Assembly (NCBI GenBank): GCA_017615375.1
Contig: JAGAAH010000095.1
Coordinates: 1 to 7,182 of the forward strand
Direction of reading: 5' to 3'
DNA length: 7,182 nucleotides
Origin: Lachnospiraceae bacterium
GTDB lineage: Bacteria > Bacillota > Clostridia > Lachnospirales > Lachnospiraceae
A model generated the notes under the pieces. It was not told where the DNA came from, did not search any database, and was given only the letters and a program-made list of their open reading frames with translations. This document shows positions 5,219 through 7,182 of the stretch, piece after piece. Every line of letters starts with the position of its first letter. The stretch's first letter is position 1. The translations under genes and the position numbers were made by a program.

Positions 5219-6544
5219 ATGAAAAAGAGATTATTAAGTATCATACTCGCAGCTACTATGGTGCTTTCGATGGCAGTCGTAGGCTGTGGCAGTAATGGTG
5301 GCGGTTCCGCAAGCAAAGAGGGTGGAAAGATTTTCCATATCATGGCTTGGAACGAAGAGTTTAAGGGATTCTTTGAAGAGTATTTTGCTGAGAAGCATGA
5401 CGATGGTGAGTTCTATGTAGGCGATGCTAAGGTTAAGTGGACAATCGTTCCTAACGAAGGCGGTGCTTATCAGGATGCTCTTGATAGAGCGCTTTTAAAC
5501 CAGGAGAACGCATCTGAAGAAGATAGAGTTGATATGTTCCTTGCAGAAGCTGATTACATTGCTAAGTATGTTCAGTCTGATGCTACAACAGATGTAACCA
5601 AGATTGGTGTAACAGATTTCTCAAATGCTTACAAGTATACAGTAGAAGCTGCATCTGATGAGAAGGGTGTTGTTAAGGGCGTTTCATTCCAGTGCTGCCC
5701 TGCAGGCGTTATCTATCGTAGATCTATTGCAATCGATTTATTTGGAACAGATGATCCTGCTGAAGTTCAGAGCAAGATCGATTCTTGGGATAAGTTCGAC
5801 GAAGTAGCTGCTCTTTGCAAGTCAAAGGGATATTACATGACAGCTTCCGACGGTGAGACATTCCGTACATTCTCTAATAACAGAACAGAGCCTTGGGTAG
5901 ATGCAGACGGCAACCTTGTTATTGATTCTGCAATTCAGGCTTGGATGGATCAGTCAGAAAATTATACAAATAATGAATATACAATCGTTAACGATATCTG
6001 GGGTGAGGAGAAGCAGTTACAGATGTTAGATACAGGTAAGACATTTGCTTTCTTCGGACCGGCTTGGTACTACAACTTCTGTATGGGTAATGCAATGGAT
6101 ACCTGTAAGGGTGACTGGGCATTATGTGAAGGACCACAGAGCTTCTTCTGGGGTGGTACATGGTTACTTGCAGCAACAGGTACAGATAATGCCAAGGAAG
6201 TTGCAGATACAATGAATACTTTCTTAAATGACGAAGACGTAGCTTCAAAGCTTGTTTCAGAGAAGCAGCAGTTCGTTAACAATCAGAAGGTTAATGAGAA
6301 GTTCGCTTCTGATCCTACATATGGAAATGAGTTCCTCGGTGGACAGAACGATACAGCATTATTCGTAGAACTTGCTAAGAACATCAAGTTCCAGAATACA
6401 TCCAAGTATGATCAGCTTTGCAACGAAGGCATCCAGCAGTACTGGAGAGAGTACTTAAAGGGTGAGGTTACAAAGGAGCAGGCATTAGATAACTTCCGCA
6501 AGTACATTAAGGAAAAATATCCTAACGTAAATACAGACAAATAA
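5219..6544 (+). CDS. ABC transporter sugar-binding lipoprotein (CUT1 family)
   Basis: This 441-residue solute-binding protein delivers a sugar to a membrane ABC importer. The N-terminus is a lipoprotein signal: basic MKKR, a hydrophobic stretch at residues 5-19, and a lipobox VVGC with C23 as the lipidated residue, followed by a Gly/Ser linker. The mature part has the MalE-like extracellular solute-binding layout, with IMAWNEEF (41-48) near its start and aromatic patches that could line a sugar pocket (AFFGPAWYY 277-285, FFWGGTW 309-315). The permease just downstream is of the maltose/oligosaccharide CUT1 type, and the divergent phosphorylase gene makes cellobiose or a cellodextrin the best substrate guess. 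GGAGG lies 8 nt before the ATG. Lysine codons are largely AAG, unlike the GH5 gene, which fits high expression. The sequence alone does not prove substrate. Confidence 0.9.
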   Translation: MKKRLLSIILAATMVLSMAVVGCGSNGGGSASKEGGKIFHIMAWNEEFKGFFEEYFAEKHDDGEFYVGDAKVKWTIVPNEGGAYQDALDRALLNQENASEEDRVDMFLAEADYIAKYVQSDATTDVTKIGVTDFSNAYKYTVEAASDEKGVVKGVSFQCCPAGVIYRRSIAIDLFGTDDPAEVQSKIDSWDKFDEVAALCKSKGYYMTASDGETFRTFSNNRTEPWVDADGNLVIDSAIQAWMDQSENYTNNEYTIVNDIWGEEKQLQMLDTGKTFAFFGPAWYYNFCMGNAMDTCKGDWALCEGPQSFFWGGTWLLAATGTDNAKEVADTMNTFLNDEDVASKLVSEKQQFVNNQKVNEKFASDPTYGNEFLGGQNDTALFVELAKNIKFQNTSKYDQLCNEGIQQYWREYLKGEVTKEQALDNFRKYIKEKYPNVNTDK

Positions 6545-6561
6545 TACGCTTTACTATGGAG

Positions 6562-6591
6562 ACTGTGGCGGGATATCCTGCCACAGTTTTT
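6562..6591 (+). terminator. Terminator/attenuator between binding protein and permease genes
   Basis: The arms 6562-6572 and 6577-6587 form an 11-bp stem (ACTGTGGC with GCCACAGT and one G-U pair) closed by ATAT, followed by five T (6587-6591). Placed between binding protein and permease, partial termination would make binding protein more abundant than permease, a common need in ABC importers. The hairpin may also protect the 3' end of the upstream mRNA. Confidence 0.85.
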
Positions 6592-6618
6592 GTATAAAGA
6601 GATAAAAAAGTGTATAAT
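6590..6618 (+). promoter_or_regulatory. Candidate separate promoter of the permease gene
   Basis: A perfect -10 TATAAT (6613-6618) lies 17 bp after a weak TTGTAT -35 (6590-6595) that overlaps the terminator tail. A start near 6625 would leave a leader of about 17 nt, containing AAAGGGTG, the ribosome-binding site. It could let permease be made independently of the regulated upstream promoter. Confidence 0.5.
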
Positions 6619-6641
6619 TAAAGACAAAAAGGGTGAATGAT

Positions 6642-7182
6642 ATGAAAGATACTAAACCCAAGGGTAAGTCGATAAGTTATGCTAAGTGGGGATATATTTT
6701 CATAATTCCATTCTTCTTGGTGTATTTTATCTTTACCTTTTATCCTCAAGTTTTAACCTTTTGTAACAGTTTTTTTGAGAATTTCCGTGATGGACTTACA
6801 CAGATAGGTCCTCGATTCGTAGGACTGGATAACTATAAGGCGTTACTTACTCCGTCCGATAGCGGTACAATTGATATTCTCAAGTATTTCGGCAATACGA
6901 TAATTATGTGGATTATGGGTGCCGTTCCGCAGTTTGTTATAGCACTTTTATTGGCAGTTTTCTTTACCAATACAAGACTTAACATTAAGGGACAGCCGGC
7001 AATGAAGACTATTATTTATATGCCGAACTTAATCATGGCATCTGCATTTGGTTTCTTATTCTTAACATTATTATCTCCATCAGGACCAGTTATTAACATG
7101 CTATTAGACGCAGGAATACTAAGTGAAGCGTTTGATATAACAGCTGATCAATGGGGAACAAGATTAGTAATTGCTCTAATGA
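6642..7182 (+). CDS. ABC sugar transporter permease, MalF-type (partial, runs off right edge)
   Basis: The frame starts at ATG 6642 and stays open for 180 codons to the window end, so the C-terminus is missing. It is a CUT1-type permease, one of the two membrane subunits expected with the upstream binding protein. A short basic N-terminus is followed by a hydrophobic segment at about residues 17-37 (IFIIPFFLVYFIF then FYPQ). FVGLDNYKALL (59-69) is a signature of MalF/UgpA-type permeases. Further probable membrane spans are at about 86-109 and 122-145, and another begins near 174. YMPNLIMASAFGFLF (126-140) is the usual helix of this family. The EAA loop that docks the ATPase would lie beyond the edge. 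An AGGGTG site is 6 nt before the ATG. A second permease probably follows outside the window, while the ATPase may be a shared MsmK-like protein encoded elsewhere. Confidence 0.92.
   Translation, partial: MKDTKPKGKSISYAKWGYIFIIPFFLVYFIFTFYPQVLTFCNSFFENFRDGLTQIGPRFVGLDNYKALLTPSDSGTIDILKYFGNTIIMWIMGAVPQFVIALLLAVFFTNTRLNIKGQPAMKTIIYMPNLIMASAFGFLFLTLLSPSGPVINMLLDAGILSEAFDITADQWGTRLVIALM

Noticed and set aside
5215..5220. TATAAT at the start codon of the binding-protein gene
   Set aside because: It overlaps the ATG and would give a transcript lacking the start; no -35 is positioned to match. The upstream TTGACA promoter explains expression.
5988..6627. Three - strand frames of 70-86 codons over the end of the binding-protein gene
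   Set aside because: They are antisense to a well-supported lipoprotein gene, overlap each other, and one crosses the terminator.

Overview
The window looks like a chromosomal segment of a low-to-moderate-GC Firmicute, most likely a fibre- or oligosaccharide-fermenting clostridium of the Lachnospiraceae type (Butyrivibrio/Roseburia/Pseudobutyrivibrio-like). Supporting signs are tRNA genes without an encoded CCA, strong GGAGG ribosome-binding sites, intrinsic terminators with U tails, a lipoprotein-type sugar-binding protein, a cellobiose phosphorylase and a PduL-type phosphotransacylase. The genus is an inference from style and gene content; I could not search a database.

Layout. Positions 1-706 hold a five-gene tRNA cluster (Glu-TTC, a CAT tRNA that is Ile2 or Met, Asp-GTC, Val-TAC, Leu-TAA), all on the + strand, ending in a strong terminator. 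The spacers contain small hairpins, and the 171-nt gap before tRNA-Leu holds a degenerate triplicated unit plus nested stems. Positions 741-1463 are a single-gene unit, pduL, with its own promoter and terminator. A family GH5 glycosidase without a signal peptide follows on the + strand. It converges on a GH94 cellobiose phosphorylase gene on the - strand, with a bidirectional terminator between them. The phosphorylase is divergent from an ABC sugar transporter operon: a lipoprotein solute-binding protein, then a MalF-type permease that runs off the right edge. The 205-bp divergent region carries two promoters and two LacI-family operator-like sites sharing the same half site.

How it fits together. 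The probable pathway is beta-glucan oligosaccharide use. The binding protein and permeases import cellobiose or cellodextrins. The cytoplasmic GH5 enzyme may trim longer oligomers, and the phosphorylase splits cellobiose with phosphate into glucose 1-phosphate and glucose. PduL can turn acetyl-CoA or propionyl-CoA into the acyl phosphate used for ATP formation by acetate or propionate kinase, but its link to the sugar genes is only positional. I see no CRISPR, insertion sequence, phage gene or unknown protein family. The best candidates for new observations are the structured tRNA spacer and the paired operators.
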